Part shown: in pieces, positions 27,942-36,545 of the stretch
Position numbering within the stretch: the stretch's first letter is position 1
Layout: each line of letters starts with the position of its first letter
Source: Luminiphilus sp.
GTDB lineage: Bacteria; Pseudomonadota; Gammaproteobacteria; Pseudomonadales; Halieaceae
Direction: 5' to 3'
Assembly: GCA_029253085.1 (NCBI GenBank)
Contig: JAQXAF010000033.1
Span: forward strand, 1 to 64,000
DNA length: 64,000 nt
The notes under the pieces: model-generated
What the model saw: only the letters and a program-made list of their open reading frames with translations
What the model was told of the DNA's origin: nothing
The model's database searches: none
Made by a program: the position numbers and the translations under genes

Positions 27942-30565
27942 GGATTGCTTTGCAGTTCAGCGTCTAGAGATTGCTTTATGGCATCCTCTAAAAGATTCAG
28001 TGTGTGGGCATCGTTAATACTGTTGCCATCACTGGTGGTGACAAAAAAGACATCTTCTACGCGCTCACCCAGGGTCTGAATTTTCGCCGCCTGAAGTGAT
28101 ACATTTTGGGCCACGAAGACGGCGCCAATATTGGCGAGAAGCCCTGGACGGTCTGGCGTGGCAATTTCTAATACGGTCCAGCCTCGACGTTCATCTTGAT
28201 GAACCGACGTTTCTGTTGGAATGACGAAGGATTTCTGCCGGCGTGGTGTGTGGCGACTGACTGTTCGTATCTCTTGTCGAGTCAGTGCTGCGGAAAGCCC
28301 GTCCCTAATGCTCCCTAGAGTCATGAGGTCCCCTGAGACTGGGTTGCCATCCGCCTTGAGCACATAAAATGTATCAAGAGTTGCGCCGTCGCCTCCCAAA
28401 TAAATTCGGGCATCGTTGACGCTCAGGTCCAGGAATTCAAGCTGAGCGCAAATACGAGCGAACAGATCAGGGCTGTCAGGTGCATGAACGAAAATTTGGG
28501 TGGCATTGGCCACGGTTGAATCGCTGCTTTGCCTCACTAGAACGAGAGCTTGGTCGAGGTTGCTGTGGTCTGCGATGGACTCGGTATGCCAGGCAATATC
28601 ATCGGGACGCTCCCGCAAAAAATAGTCATCACCCCTCAGCGCCCAAATAGTTTCGACATCGGCCTTAATGAACCCCCTATCCTCCAGTATTTCTAAAGCA
28701 GTTTTACGAGTGGTATCGACCACGCTTTGACGGTCTACCGGGTTTTCCAGACCACGGGTTAGAGCTCGACGTGTTTCCGTATAGGTTTGGCGAAGCAGGG
28801 TGCTGCGCCACGCATTCCAAAGCTCGGGGTTGGTGCCATGAATATCGGCGACCGTTAGGGTATATAAATAGTCAAGGCGCTCTTGAGTGGCCACGTGATT
28901 GGCGAAGCGGGCTATTTCATCCGGATCAGAAATATCTTTGCGTTGAGAGAACGAGCTCATCAGTAAATGGTTGCGTACCAGCCATACCACCAAGTTAGTG
29001 TCGGCTTGGCTGAGGCTGTGTCGTTCGCAAAATCCCTGGGCATCGACGGCACCGAGTTCCGAATGATCTCCCCCGCGGCCTTTGCCGATATCGTGATAAA
29101 GGGCTGCAATGTAGAGTAACTCGGGAGCTCTAAGCCGTTGGGCAATCCGCGTTGAGACGGGAAACTTATCGGTGTAGTCGGCCCGCATAAATCGTCGTGT
29201 ATTGGCGAGCACCTCTAGGGTATGCGCCTCAACGGTGTAGGCATGAAATAGATCAAATTGCATTTGTCCGACGATACGTCCAAATTCCGGAAGGTATCGA
29301 CCTAGCACGCCATGTCTCGCCATGCGGCGAAGTTGCAGGGTTACACCGTGAGGTGAGCGAATGAGCTCCATGAACAGGGCTTGGTTGATAGGATTCGCTC
29401 GAAAGGGCGGATCAATCAGGTCATGACCGGCTCTTAGCAGTCGCCAGGTGCCAGGTGCGATACCACTGATATCGGAGTTGTTGGCAAGGATAACGAAGCT
29501 TCGCAATAAATTTGAGGGTTCTTTAGCGAAAACATCATCTCGCCTTGCGGAAAGCAGGCCCCCAATAACCTCAAAGTCATCGCTAAGCAGTCGGGCTTTT
29601 TCGTGATCGTCACTGTGTAAAATTTGGCGCTCGAAGGCTTGCATGACAAGTTCACGCAGCTGCGCTAATGCTTGGGCCCAGCGGTAATAGACCTGCATAA
29701 ATTGTTCGACCGCGAGCTTGTCACCGTCGACCATTTCCCACAGATGAGAGAGCTTTTGTTGTTGCTCAAAAAGCAATCGGTCTTCTTCTCGGTCATTTAG
29801 CATGTGCAGGGCAAACCGGACTTGCCCGATAAAATTTTGACCGGCTTCTAACATCCGTTGCTCATCGGTATTTAGGAAGTCGGCTTCATTGATTTCCTGT
29901 AATGCGACACCGTAATGGCGCTTGGCGATCCACCCGATGACTTGTATGTCCCGTAGGCCACCCGGACCGTTTTTCACGTGGGGTTCTAAATTGCTTTCGG
30001 TGTTACCAAAGTGGTCGTGGCGCGATTCAGTTTCTTCAAGCTTGGCTTTATAAAAAGCCTTGCTATCCCACATTTTTGCTTGGTCAATGTGACCCTTGAG
30101 TTGTGAAAAAAGCGCAGGGCTTCCTGCGATACAGCGCGCCTCCAATAACGAGGTAAATATCGTGAGATCGTCTCGTGCCAGCGTCTCGCATTCCTCGAGC
30201 GTCCTGACACTAGAGCCCACCTTGAGGCCGATATCCCATAAATTTCTGAGCAGCTCTGAGATTTGAGCGGCGGTGTCTTCATTGGGCGAATCCTTGACTA
30301 AAATCAGTAGATCGATATCGGAGAAAGGGTACAGTTCACCGCGACCATAACCACCAACCGCGGCAAGGGCCAAATCAGTGCGTTGATCAAGATGAAAGTG
30401 CCATAGATGGCTCAACACGTTGTCGACCGCAGTCGAACGAGCGGACAACAGGGGCCAAACGGGACTCGTTGGGTGAAAATCTCCAGCGATTTCCTCGGTG
30501 ACCTGGGCTAGGTACCTCTGGCAATCTTGAACAGGCTGGTCTGAATGGCTAATTGGATTGGCCAT
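27938..30565 (-). CDS. glnD: Bifunctional [protein-PII] uridylyltransferase/uridylyl-removing enzyme
   Basis: The nitrogen sensor that uridylylates PII when glutamine is low and removes UMP when it is high. Four parts are visible: a nucleotidyltransferase domain with GGYGRGELYPFSDIDLLIL (around residue 90), a helical linker, an HD domain with ALYHDIGKGRGGDHSELGA (around residue 495), and two C-terminal ACT domains, the second beginning TVLEIATPDRPGLLANIGAVF. At 875 aa it is full length. It lies 23 bases downstream of map, as in E. coli and Pseudomonas. Confidence 0.97.
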   Translation of the reverse strand: MANPISHSDQPVQDCQRYLAQVTEEIAGDFHPTSPVWPLLSARSTAVDNVLSHLWHFHLDQRTDLALAAVGGYGRGELYPFSDIDLLILVKDSPNEDTAAQISELLRNLWDIGLKVGSSVRTLEECETLARDDLTIFTSLLEARCIAGSPALFSQLKGHIDQAKMWDSKAFYKAKLEETESRHDHFGNTESNLEPHVKNGPGGLRDIQVIGWIAKRHYGVALQEINEADFLNTDEQRMLEAGQNFIGQVRFALHMLNDREEDRLLFEQQQKLSHLWEMVDGDKLAVEQFMQVYYRWAQALAQLRELVMQAFERQILHSDDHEKARLLSDDFEVIGGLLSARRDDVFAKEPSNLLRSFVILANNSDISGIAPGTWRLLRAGHDLIDPPFRANPINQALFMELIRSPHGVTLQLRRMARHGVLGRYLPEFGRIVGQMQFDLFHAYTVEAHTLEVLANTRRFMRADYTDKFPVSTRIAQRLRAPELLYIAALYHDIGKGRGGDHSELGAVDAQGFCERHSLSQADTNLVVWLVRNHLLMSSFSQRKDISDPDEIARFANHVATQERLDYLYTLTVADIHGTNPELWNAWRSTLLRQTYTETRRALTRGLENPVDRQSVVDTTRKTALEILEDRGFIKADVETIWALRGDDYFLRERPDDIAWHTESIADHSNLDQALVLVRQSSDSTVANATQIFVHAPDSPDLFARICAQLEFLDLSVNDARIYLGGDGATLDTFYVLKADGNPVSGDLMTLGSIRDGLSAALTRQEIRTVSRHTPRRQKSFVIPTETSVHQDERRGWTVLEIATPDRPGLLANIGAVFVAQNVSLQAAKIQTLGERVEDVFFVTTSDGNSINDAHTLNLLEDAIKQSLDAELQSNP

Positions 30566-30588
30566 AGATTGGGTTCTCTGAACTTAGC

Positions 30589-31368
30589 TCAACAGGGCAG
30601 GGTTTCGGGGGTTCTTTGGGTAAACACCTCACATCCGTCAGCGGTGACGGCTAGGGTGTGCTCCCACTGAGCTGAAAGCCTTCCATCTCGAGTTGTGACC
30701 GTCCAGCCATCCTTGGTATTAAGCTTGGTGTGGCGTTTTCCGGCATTGATCATAGGCTCGATGGTGAAAGTCATACCCTCCTTGAGGATTTCTCCAACGC
30801 CAGGAGAGCCGTAATGCAATATCTGAGGCTCTTCGTGAAAAATTTGGCCAATGCCGTGGCCGCAGTACTCGCGGACTACCGAATAGTAATTTTCTTCGGC
30901 GTATTGCTGAATCACGTGGCCAATATCTCCCAGAGTTGTTCCAGGGCGAACAATTGCGAGTGCTTTGTATAGGCATTCCTGAGTAATGCGCATTAGCCGC
31001 TCGGCGTGGGGTGCCACGTCGCCCACGCCAACCATGATGCTGGTGTCGCCATGCCAGCCGTCTTTAATAACGGTGACGTCAATATTAATGATGTCGCCGT
31101 TACGCAGTTTTTTACTGTCAGAGGGAATGCCGTGACAAATGACGTCGTTGACCGAGGTGCAAATAGATTTTGGAAATCCGTGGTAGTTTAAGGGCGCGGG
31201 AATGGCCTGTTGGACGTTGACGATGTAGTCGTGGCAAATGCGGTCAAGTTCTCCCGTCGTCATGCCCACTGTGACTAGCGGCTCTATCATCTCCAGAACT
31301 TCAGCGGCTAGCCGGCCTGCAACGCGCATGCCTTGTAGCTCTTGTGGGGTTTTGGGGGTAACAGCCAT
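30589..31368 (-). CDS. map: Methionine aminopeptidase, type I
   Basis: Removes N-terminal methionine from nascent proteins, using a dinuclear metal site. Metal ligands are recognisable in NIDVTVIKDGWHGDTS (two aspartates, around residues 95-108), in REYCGHGIGQIFHEEP (histidine near residue 170), in FTIEPMI (glutamate) and in QWEHTLAVT (glutamate near residue 235). At 259 aa it lacks N-terminal zinc fingers, as in type Ia. It is divergent from rpsB, a conserved gammaproteobacterial arrangement, and leads the map-glnD-dapC transcript. Confidence 0.97.
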   Translation of the reverse strand: MAVTPKTPQELQGMRVAGRLAAEVLEMIEPLVTVGMTTGELDRICHDYIVNVQQAIPAPLNYHGFPKSICTSVNDVICHGIPSDSKKLRNGDIINIDVTVIKDGWHGDTSIMVGVGDVAPHAERLMRITQECLYKALAIVRPGTTLGDIGHVIQQYAEENYYSVVREYCGHGIGQIFHEEPQILHYGSPGVGEILKEGMTFTIEPMINAGKRHTKLNTKDGWTVTTRDGRLSAQWEHTLAVTADGCEVFTQRTPETLPC

Positions 31369-31400
31369 GCCAGTTCACATCGTTTTCGAGTAGAAACAGT

Positions 31401-31429
31401 ATTGTAACCAAAGCTTGGGCCAATGTCCT
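31401..31429 (-). promoter_or_regulatory. Putative sigma-70 promoter of map-glnD
   Basis: On the minus strand, AGGACA (-35) and TACAAT (-10) are 17 bases apart, and the -10 lies 33 bases upstream of the map ATG. It is back to back with the rpsB promoter. Confidence 0.4.
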
Positions 31430-31435
31430 TTTTCC

Positions 31436-31464
31436 TTCTCCATTTCGCTGAAATATGGTATAAC
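31436..31464 (+). promoter_or_regulatory. Putative rpsB promoter with extended -10 and GC discriminator
   Basis: TGGTATAAC provides an extended -10 (TGn-TATAAC), directly followed by GCGCGC. Such a GC-rich discriminator is typical of stringently controlled ribosomal-protein promoters. The -35 (TTCTCC) is weak, as tolerated with extended -10 boxes. The resulting leader would be about 145 bases, long enough for the S2-type autoregulatory leader known upstream of rpsB in gammaproteobacteria; I did not model its fold. Confidence 0.55.
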
Positions 31465-31617
31465 GCGCGCCTCGTTGGAATGAGTCTGACGGGGCGTGGG
31501 CATTAGCTTTCGCTTTAATGAACAACTCACCTATCAAAAAATCTAGGCCGGGTGCCGTTAATCGGTTGGACCTAGTAGATGCGTGACGATCAAAACCCAA
31601 ACCTCAGGAAGGTAATT

Positions 31618-32439
31618 ATGGCTCAGGTAAGCATGCGCGATCTGCTTCAAGCAGGCGCCCACTTCGGGCACCAGACCCGATTCTGGAATCCCAAAATGGA
31701 TCAATACATTTTCGGGTCACGAAATAAAATACACATTATTAATCTCGAGCACACAGTGCCCGCGTTTAATGACGCTTTGAAGCAAGTTCAGCGTCTCGCC
31801 AGCAACAAGAGCAACATCATGTTCGTAGGAACCAAGCGGGCAGCAGGGAAAGTCATCGAAGAGCAGGCAGCTCGCTGTGGCATGCCCTATGTAAGCCACC
31901 GCTGGTTGGGCGGCATGCTGACCAACTACAAAACGGTGCGCTCTTCAATCAAGCGCTTGCGTGAGCTTGAAGACCAAGAGGCAGACGGTACCTTTGCCAA
32001 GCTAACGAAGAAAGAGGCGCTAATGCGCACACGCTCGAAAGAGAAGTTGGATCGGTCGGTGGGTGGTATCAAGGATATGACTGGCTTGCCCGATGTCCTG
32101 TTCGTTATTGATGTGGATCATGAGCGAATCGCTATTACCGAAGCAAACAAATTGGGTATTCCCGTGATTGGTATTGTCGATACCAACAGTAACCCCGATG
32201 GTATCGACTACGTGATTCCCGGTAACGACGACGCAATTCGCGCGATCAGGCTGTACGTAAAAGCAGTCGCCGATGCCGTCTTGGAAGGTAAGGCAGAGCG
32301 AGGCGAAGTGCCTGCTGTCGTTGATGAATTTGTTGAGGTGGAAGAGCCGCCAACAGATGCGCCTGAGACGGAAGCGCCGCCAACAGATGCGCCTGAGGCC
32401 GAAGCGCCGCCAACAGATGCGCCTGAGCCCGAAGCCTAA
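31618..32439 (+). CDS. rpsB: 30S ribosomal protein S2 with a repetitive C-terminal tail
   Basis: Small-subunit protein S2. The N-terminus [27 protein letters not shown], the central [10 protein letters not shown] and [12 protein letters not shown] are all typical. The ATG at 31618 has AGGAAGG upstream; the track ORF starts 13 codons early. E. coli S2 is 241 aa; this protein is 273 aa because of an acidic, proline-rich tail made of three near-identical ten-residue repeats of the form (A/E)PPTDAPExE. A terminator follows immediately, then tsf, as in E. coli. Confidence 0.97.
   Translation: MAQVSMRDLLQAGAHFGHQTRFWNPKMDQYIFGSRNKIHIINLEHTVPAFNDALKQVQRLASNKSNIMFVGTKRAAGKVIEEQAARCGMPYVSHRWLGGMLTNYKTVRSSIKRLRELEDQEADGTFAKLTKKEALMRTRSKEKLDRSVGGIKDMTGLPDVLFVIDVDHERIAITEANKLGIPVIGIVDTNSNPDGIDYVIPGNDDAIRAIRLYVKAVADAVLEGKAERGEVPAVVDEFVEVEEPPTDAPETEAPPTDAPEAEAPPTDAPEPEA
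32344..32433 (+). repeat. Three tandem 30-bp repeats inside rpsB
   Basis: Three consecutive in-frame 30-base units share the core CCGCCAACAGATGCGCCTGA. They differ only in the first codon of unit one (GAG for GCG) and in the ninth codon (ACG, GCC, CCC). They encode three copies of x-P-P-T-D-A-P-E-x-E at the very C-terminus of S2. The near-identity at DNA level points to recent duplication or homogenisation by slippage. Confidence 0.95.
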
Positions 32440-32445
32440 GACCCC

Positions 32446-32470
32446 GCCGCGCTTCGCGCGGCTTTTTTTT
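32446..32470 (+). terminator. Intrinsic terminator/attenuator between rpsB and tsf
   Basis: GCCGCGC and GCGCGGC form a seven-pair stem with a TTC loop, followed by eight Ts, seven bases after the rpsB stop. Since tsf has no obvious separate promoter in the 84 bases that follow, it probably acts as a partial terminator setting the S2:EF-Ts ratio. Confidence 0.85.
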
Positions 32471-32554
32471 AACCGGTAGGGCCAACGCCCTGCAGCTCAG
32501 TAAATAAAGCACTATTGGCCATGGCAGCCGAAAGTGCGTAACGAGGATCGAGAA

Positions 32555-33412
32555 ATGTCAGCAGCATTGGTTAAGGAGCTTAGAGAGCGCACTGGATTGG
32601 GGCTTCTTGAGTGCAAAAGAGCACTGAAGGACGCGGCCAACGATATTGACGCGGCGATAGAGGCCTTACGCAAGTCCAGCGGCATGAAGGCGGCCAAAAA
32701 AGCAGGCCGGATTGCAGCGGATGGCGTTGTGACAACGCGTATTGCTGAAGATGGAAGCTATGGTGTTCTGGTCGAAGTGAACAGTGAGACGGATTTTGTC
32801 GCTAGAGATGAAAATTTCCTAGGCTTTGTCGGTTTAGTGGCTGATACGCTTTATGAAAGCCGGTCTGCTGACGTTGAAGCGCTCAAGTCGAGTTCCCTTG
32901 AGCAGACGCGCGAGGCTCTGGTGCAGAAAATCGGCGAAAATATCGGCGTTCGTAGAGCTTCCCTGGTGACCGCTGAAAATGGCGTTGTCGGTAGCTATGT
33001 GCATGGCAATAACAGAATCGCCGTGCTGGTTGAGCTGCGCGGTGGCGATCAGGATCTTGCGCGTGACGTAGCCATGCACGTTGCTGCGGTCAATCCTCAG
33101 GTGGTCTCTCCGGCGGATATGCCTGAAGCCTTGCTTGAAAAGGAGCGTGATATTTTCACCGCCCAAGCACAGGAGTCTGGCAAACCGGCAGAAATCATCG
33201 AAAAGATGATTGGCGGGCGCATCAAGAAGTACCTTGCCGAGAATAGCCTCTCAGAACAGGCTTTTGTTAAAGACCCCGATGTGACGGTTGGGCAGCTGGT
33301 CAAGGCCGCCGATGCCGAGGTCATCTCGTTCGCGCGTTTCGAGGTCGGCGAGGGTATCGAGGTGGAAAAGGTTGATTTCGCTGACGAGGTGGCCGCTCAG
33401 CTCAAAGGCTGA
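32555..33412 (+). CDS. tsf: Elongation factor Ts
   Basis: The nucleotide exchange factor for EF-Tu. The N-terminal UBA-like segment [19 protein letters not shown] is followed by [16 protein letters not shown] (around residue 75), which contains the T-D-F-V-A-R contact region. The C-terminal dimerisation part carries VAAVNPQ. At 285 aa it has normal length. The start is the ATG at 32555 with GAGG upstream, seven codons inside the track ORF. It follows rpsB and the attenuator. Confidence 0.97.
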   Translation: MSAALVKELRERTGLGLLECKRALKDAANDIDAAIEALRKSSGMKAAKKAGRIAADGVVTTRIAEDGSYGVLVEVNSETDFVARDENFLGFVGLVADTLYESRSADVEALKSSSLEQTREALVQKIGENIGVRRASLVTAENGVVGSYVHGNNRIAVLVELRGGDQDLARDVAMHVAAVNPQVVSPADMPEALLEKERDIFTAQAQESGKPAEIIEKMIGGRIKKYLAENSLSEQAFVKDPDVTVGQLVKAADAEVISFARFEVGEGIEVEKVDFADEVAAQLKG

Positions 33413-33449
33413 ATCTAAGGCGGCCCTGGCAATGACGAGCCGCTGCAAC

Positions 33450-33479
33450 TTGACCAAGCAGTTTTTTGTTGGTCATAAG
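33450..33479 (+). promoter_or_regulatory. Putative pyrH promoter overlapped by an inverted repeat
   Basis: TTGACC (-35) and CATAAG (-10) are 18 bases apart. A perfect inverted repeat, TGACCAA-N11-TTGGTCA (33451-33475), covers the -35 and reaches the -10. It may be an operator, or simply the stem of a readthrough RNA hairpin without a T tract. Confidence 0.4.
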
Positions 33480-33491
33480 TCGCTTAGTAAG

Positions 33492-33522
33492 CGCAAGTCA
33501 GGAACTTACGGCCTGACTTGCG
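33492..33522 (+). promoter_or_regulatory. Perfect 11-bp hairpin in the pyrH leader
   Basis: CGCAAGTCAGG and CCTGACTTGCG pair perfectly around a nine-base loop (AACTTACGG), about 48 bases before the pyrH GTG. No T tract follows, so it is not a simple terminator. An overlapping smaller palindrome, CGCTTA-G-TAAGCG (33481-33493), could compete with it. A role in control of pyrH is inference. Confidence 0.5.
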
Positions 33523-33570
33523 ACTCAAGTGTCCGGTAGGATAGGAACGTCTTGAGATAGGAGAAGGGCT

Positions 33571-34287
33571 GTGGCGAGCGAAAAGATAGTTAAACGTATT
33601 CTGCTCAAACTCAGTGGCGAGGCACTAACTGGCGAGGAGGCTTTTGGTATCGACCCTAAGGTTTTGGACCAGCTCGCTCTCGAGGTGGGTCAATTGGTCG
33701 GCATTGGGGTGCAAGTGGGCTTAGTGGTCGGCGGCGGAAACCTTTTTCGTGGTAAGGCACTCCAAGCAGCAGGCCTCGATCGGGTGACCGGCGATCATAT
33801 GGGCATGCTGGCGACGGTGATGAACGCACTTGCGCTCCGCGATGCCCTAGAGCGCTCCAATATCGCGACGCAAGTCATGTCGGCCATTCCCATGAGTGGC
33901 GTTGTTGATCATTATGATCGCCGGAAGGCCATCCGTGCTCTGTCAAATGGCGATGTTGTTATCTTTACGGCAGGAACCGGCAACCCTTTCTTCACAACGG
34001 ATTCGGCAGCCTGCTTGCGGGGCATCGAAATCAACGCCGACCTGGTTTTGAAAGCAACTAAAGTCGACGGTGTTTACAGCGCCGACCCAATGAAGGACGC
34101 GGCAGCCGAGCGCTTTGACCAGCTGACTTTTGATCAGGTCCTAGATCGTAAGTTGGAAGTGATGGACCTGACCGCGATCGTGCTATGCCGTGATCACAAT
34201 TTGCCTGTTCGCGTCTTTGATATGGCACAGCGAGGTGCACTGCTCAGCATTGTTAGGGGTGGCTCCGAAGGAACTTTGATTAGCTGA
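33571..34287 (+). CDS. pyrH: UMP kinase
   Basis: Phosphorylates UMP to UDP; a hexameric amino-acid-kinase-fold enzyme. The N-terminus [17 protein letters not shown] carries the phosphate loop. [12 protein letters not shown] (around residue 50) and the uridine-binding region [23 protein letters not shown] (around residue 135) are diagnostic. The start is GTG at 33571 with GGAGAAGGG upstream. At 238 aa it has normal length. It lies in the conserved tsf-pyrH-frr order but is separated from tsf by a structured 158-base gap. Confidence 0.97.
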   Translation: MASEKIVKRILLKLSGEALTGEEAFGIDPKVLDQLALEVGQLVGIGVQVGLVVGGGNLFRGKALQAAGLDRVTGDHMGMLATVMNALALRDALERSNIATQVMSAIPMSGVVDHYDRRKAIRALSNGDVVIFTAGTGNPFFTTDSAACLRGIEINADLVLKATKVDGVYSADPMKDAAAERFDQLTFDQVLDRKLEVMDLTAIVLCRDHNLPVRVFDMAQRGALLSIVRGGSEGTLIS

Positions 34288-34333
34288 AAGATGGTCTTGG
34301 TTACTAGGCCGTTGCGATAAGGGAAACAAAATC

Positions 34334-34891
34334 ATGATTGACGATATTCGCATTGAGACTGAGCAGCGTATGGTGAAGGCCTTGGACGCTTTGGGTCATC
34401 ATTTCAACAAAATCCGGACGGGCCGGGCTCACCCGAGTCTGCTCGACGGTATTAAAGCTGAATACTATGGGGCGCTGACACCCTTAAACCAGCTGGCAAA
34501 TATTACGGTGGAAGACGCGCGTACTTTGGCCGTTAGCGCCTTTGATAAAAGCATGACCCCCACGATTGAAAAGGCGATCATGAAATCTGACCTTGGTCTG
34601 AATCCCGCAACCGCGGGAGACGTGATGCGTATACCCATGCCTATGCTGACGGAAGAAACGCGGCGTGGCTTTATCAAACAAGCCAAGGCCGAGGCTGAAG
34701 CGGGCCGGGTCTCTATTCGCAGTGCACGGCGCGATGCCAACGGAATGCTCAAGGAATTGCTTAAAGATAAAGACATTTCAGAAGATGATGAGCGTCGTGC
34801 TCAGGATGCCATTCAGAAACTGACCGATACTTTTGTGGCGAAGGTCGAGGACGCTTTGGCTGCAAAAGAAACCGATCTGATGGAAATCTGA
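34334..34891 (+). CDS. frr: Ribosome recycling factor
   Basis: Splits post-termination ribosomes with EF-G. A 185-residue protein of the usual length, with the three-helix bundle marks [21 protein letters not shown] (around residue 28) and [17 protein letters not shown] (around residue 105). The C-terminal helix [21 protein letters not shown] follows. It sits 46 bases downstream of pyrH. Confidence 0.97.
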   Translation: MIDDIRIETEQRMVKALDALGHHFNKIRTGRAHPSLLDGIKAEYYGALTPLNQLANITVEDARTLAVSAFDKSMTPTIEKAIMKSDLGLNPATAGDVMRIPMPMLTEETRRGFIKQAKAEAEAGRVSIRSARRDANGMLKELLKDKDISEDDERRAQDAIQKLTDTFVAKVEDALAAKETDLMEI

Positions 34892-34922
34892 GAGATTTTG
34901 CTGCTTAGGCGGTGACAATGCG

Positions 34923-35705
34923 ATGAATAAGCCCTTCGAATCAAATCTCATCAAATGGCGGCCAGAGCCGCTGCATATTGCCATTATTATGGACGGTAAT
35001 GGCCGATGGGCGAGTCGTCGCGGGCTGCCTGTACCCGCAGGACACCGCGCGGGGGTCGAGGCGGTTCGTGCGGCGCTAAAAACCTGCAAGAAGAAGGGTA
35101 TAGAGGTTCTCACCTTGTTTGCTTTTAGCAGCGAGAATTGGGGTAGGCCAGAAACTGAGGTTCGAGCCCTAATGGCACTTCTCTGTCATTATTTGCGTCG
35201 AGAGGTTGAGCAGCTGCAGCGCGACCACGTGCGCCTGCGCTTTATCGGGCGACGAGATCGATTAAGCGGTCGTTTACAGCGGTTGATGGCTCGAAGTGAG
35301 GAGGCAACCGCAGCTAACACGGGTGCCACTTTGGTTCTGGCGGTCGATTATGGCGGCCAGTGGGATGTCATTGATGCGGTTAAAAAACTCGCAAGTGAGG
35401 TAGCTGCAGGTACTTTATCTGCAGATCAAATCAATCCGGACCGATTTAAACAGACACTCTCGCTTGGTGATTTACCCGCACCCGACTTGTGTATCCGAAC
35501 GGGTGGTGACGCACGTATTTCTAATTTCATGCTTTGGCAGCTGGCCTATACCGAGTTCTATTTCTGCGATGCCCTGTGGCCCGATTTTGATGAGGCCGCC
35601 CTAACTCGTGCCATCGAAGATTTTCAGAGTCGAGAGCGTCGATTCGGGTTGCGCAGTGGTAGTGATATTTTCAGCGAGTCACTGGATAAAACTGGGAGCT
35701 CCTGA
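34923..35705 (+). CDS. uppS: Undecaprenyl diphosphate synthase
   Basis: A cis-prenyltransferase making the C55 carrier for peptidoglycan and O-antigen. IAIIMDGNGRWASRRG (around residue 20) carries the catalytic aspartate and P-loop. GHRAGVEAVR and FAFSSENWGRP follow, and the C-terminal DLCIRTGGDARISNFMLWQLAYTEFYF is the substrate-binding signature. At 260 aa it has normal length. It is followed two bases later by cdsA. Confidence 0.97.
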   Translation: MNKPFESNLIKWRPEPLHIAIIMDGNGRWASRRGLPVPAGHRAGVEAVRAALKTCKKKGIEVLTLFAFSSENWGRPETEVRALMALLCHYLRREVEQLQRDHVRLRFIGRRDRLSGRLQRLMARSEEATAANTGATLVLAVDYGGQWDVIDAVKKLASEVAAGTLSADQINPDRFKQTLSLGDLPAPDLCIRTGGDARISNFMLWQLAYTEFYFCDALWPDFDEAALTRAIEDFQSRERRFGLRSGSDIFSESLDKTGSS

Positions 35706-35707
35706 TC

Positions 35708-36544
35708 ATGCTACGTCAGAGGGTAATAACAGGCGTCATCCTGGCCGTGGCTTTTGTAGCAGCTGTATTTTTTTTGCGCCTGGAGGCACTGGCAGCACTT
35801 CTTGGGGCTGTTTCGGTGGCTGGGGCGTGGGAGTGGAGCGGTCTGTCCGGCATAAAGGCTCCCCTTGGGCGCGCAGTCTACGCCGGTTTTTACGTTGGCT
35901 TGCTGGCCACGACTTGGCTAGTGCTCGGCAGTGGCGAGGTCCCCGCTTCTGATGCCTTTCAGCCGTGGTTGGGTGCCGCCTGCTTTTTTTGGTCAGTTGT
36001 CATGCTGGCGGTTGAAAGTTATCCGGCCTCTGCGCGGATCTGGCGCAGTCGGGCGAGCCGCGCGGTTTTTGGTTTGTTTATTCTGGCGACGACATGGCTG
36101 TCTACAATTTTCCTACTTACCCTGCCCAGCGGCACGGTCTTATTGGTGTTGTTGGTGTTGGCGGTGGCCTTAGCAGACATCGGCGCTTATTTCGTCGGTC
36201 GCCGTTGGGGACGCCACAAATTGGCCATCAAAGTGAGTCCGGGTAAGACCTGGGAAGGCTTCTGGGGGGGGGTTGCCTCAGTTGTCACCTTAACTCTAGT
36301 GGTCGCTTATGTTTTACCCAAGCACATGGCGCATCTGTCGTTGGTCACCCTGGTGCTGATGGGGCTTGCCGTCGCAGGTGCGTCCGTACTGGGTGATCTG
36401 ACGGTCAGTATGGTTAAGCGAGAAAGTGGTATGAAGGATTCAGGCACGCTGCTCCCCGGACATGGGGGGCTTCTGGACAGGATCGATGGCTTGTGCTCGG
36501 CGGCTCCCGTTTTTGCACTGGGATTACTTCTTGCAGGGTACTGA
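35708..36544 (+). CDS. cdsA: Phosphatidate cytidylyltransferase
   Basis: Makes CDP-diacylglycerol for phospholipid synthesis at the inner membrane. About eight hydrophobic segments are followed by the C-terminal signature SMVKRESGMKDSGTLLPGHGGLLDRIDGL (around residue 235). The K-x-S-P-G-K-T-W-E-G-like segment is VSPGKTWEGFWGG (around residue 175). At 278 aa it matches E. coli CdsA. Its stop lies one base before the dxr GTG. Confidence 0.96.
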   Translation: MLRQRVITGVILAVAFVAAVFFLRLEALAALLGAVSVAGAWEWSGLSGIKAPLGRAVYAGFYVGLLATTWLVLGSGEVPASDAFQPWLGAACFFWSVVMLAVESYPASARIWRSRASRAVFGLFILATTWLSTIFLLTLPSGTVLLVLLVLAVALADIGAYFVGRRWGRHKLAIKVSPGKTWEGFWGGVASVVTLTLVVAYVLPKHMAHLSLVTLVLMGLAVAGASVLGDLTVSMVKRESGMKDSGTLLPGHGGLLDRIDGLCSAAPVFALGLLLAGY

Positions 36545-36545
36545 T

